Positions 61,995 to 64,000 of a stretch of DNA of 64,000 nucleotides are shown here, one piece after another. Positions within the stretch are counted from its first letter, which is position 1; each line of letters begins with the position of its first letter. The notes under the pieces were generated by a model. It ran no database searches, was not told the origin of the DNA, and worked only from the letters and a program-made list of their open reading frames with translations. The stretch lies in the NCBI RefSeq assembly GCF_027925525.1, contig NZ_BSDJ01000013.1, positions 62,001 through 126,000 of the forward strand, read 5' to 3'. The translations under genes were made by a program, and so were the position numbers. The stretch comes from Paenibacillus tyrphae (GTDB lineage Bacteria > Bacillota > Bacilli > Paenibacillales > NBRC-103111).

Positions 61995-62024
61995 TTGACA
62001 CGGAGGAATCGTTTTTCATATAAT
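61995..62024 (+). promoter_or_regulatory. Sigma-A promoter of leuS
   Basis: Perfect -35 TTGACA (61995-62000), 18-nt spacer, perfect -10 TATAAT (62019-62024). It drives the T-box leader. Confidence 0.9.
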
Positions 62025-62034
62025 GAAACCTAAT

Positions 62035-62320
62035 TGGAGCATATATGCAAAAGGCCGTGACAAGAACTAGTAACTGCAGCGCTTTCTTTCAGAGAGCCGG
62101 TGGCGGGTGGGAACCGGTAGAAGCGGGCAGCGAACTCATCTTCGAGCCGTTAGGCCAAAAGACCGCAACCGAGCGCAAGCTTCGCCGGTCACAGCCGCAA
62201 ACGTCCCCCGCGTTAAGGGGAGAGTGGACCCGGGCAAAGCATGCCTGAGTCAACTAGGGTGGTACCACGGGAAATAAGCCTCTCGTCCCTAGCGTTGCGC
62301 TAGCGATGAGGGCTTTTTTG
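62035..62320 (+). promoter_or_regulatory. T-box leader (tRNA-Leu sensing) of leuS
   Basis: Stem I runs through AGAGAGCCGGTGG and CCGGTAGAAGCGGGCAGCGA, with a Leu specifier CTC at 62135-62137 in GAACTCATC. The conserved T-box AGGGTGGTACCACGG is at 62256-62270. It is followed by the terminator GCCTCTCGTCCCTAGCG/CGCTAGCGATGAGGGC with TTTTTT (62278-62318). Uncharged tRNA-Leu should favour the antiterminator and so leuS expression. Confidence 0.93.
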
Positions 62321-62346
62321 TTTGAATCGAAGGAGGTCTACACAAT

Positions 62347-64000
<1,654 letters not shown>

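Overview
The window looks like chromosomal DNA of a spore-forming, moderately GC-rich member of the Bacillales, most likely Paenibacillaceae (Paenibacillus or Cohnella type). Evidence: strong GGAGG ribosome sites with ATG, TTG and GTG starts, sigma-A promoters, a leucyl-tRNA synthetase T-box, a SpoVA cluster, a LysM/GH18 spore-type hydrolase, a Bacillus-type Fnr, and the conserved yqeG-yqeH-aroE-yqeI-nadD-yqeK-rsfS-yqeM block.

Layout. 1-1.8 kb: end of a SufS cysteine desulfurase and a YggS-type PLP protein. 1.85-3.6 kb: a sigma-54-activator-like regulator on the minus strand with a strongly altered ATPase core. A 267-bp internally deleted IS605-type element carrying a TnpB-free omega-RNA sits just upstream of it. 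4.0-10.1 kb: a branched-chain amino acid ABC importer (liv) operon plus a DMT permease. 10.1-12.8 kb: proline dehydrogenase and pyrroline-5-carboxylate dehydrogenase behind a promoter with a consensus CcpA (cre) box. 13-19 kb: an MFS exporter, a LysR remnant without its DNA-binding domain, a TetR/SDR pair, a GH18 protein and a secreted glycerophosphodiesterase. 19.2-23.8 kb: a membrane hydrolase, phosphatidylserine decarboxylase, and a methyltransferase gene split by an unknown gene and a tnpB fragment, then a protein with a Ser/Cys tail. 23.9-28.2 kb: a heterodimeric ABC exporter of BmrC/BmrD type behind a leader peptide and two terminators (probable attenuation). 28.3-34.3 kb: an acetyl esterase, an MFS exporter/TetR pair, fructokinase and aspartase. 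34.3-39.3 kb: an EamA permease, an AraC regulator and an aga-like amino-sugar operon (isomerase, aldolase, kinase). 39.4-47 kb: a secreted unknown protein, PhyH dioxygenase/AraC, Fnr, an L,D-transpeptidase, an unclassified structured RNA candidate, CorA and a uronate isomerase. 47.2-50.3 kb: DUF1657, DUF421, spoVAC, spoVAD and spoVAE. 50.6-55 kb: MoxR/DUF58/transglutaminase operon. 55.1-61.7 kb: the yqe housekeeping cluster. 61.8-64 kb: a 30-residue membrane peptide and the T-box-controlled leuS, cut by the window end.

Most notable: (1) two nested-palindrome elements (12883-13003 and 29384-29494, in opposite orientation) that keep the same short unpaired motifs but have completely different, compensating stem sequences. 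Both lie between convergent genes. I do not recognise the family. (2) The orphan IS605 omega-RNA without TnpB. (3) The attenuator leader of the ABC exporter. (4) The degenerate sigma-54 activator. All family assignments are by eye from conserved motifs; no database search was run.
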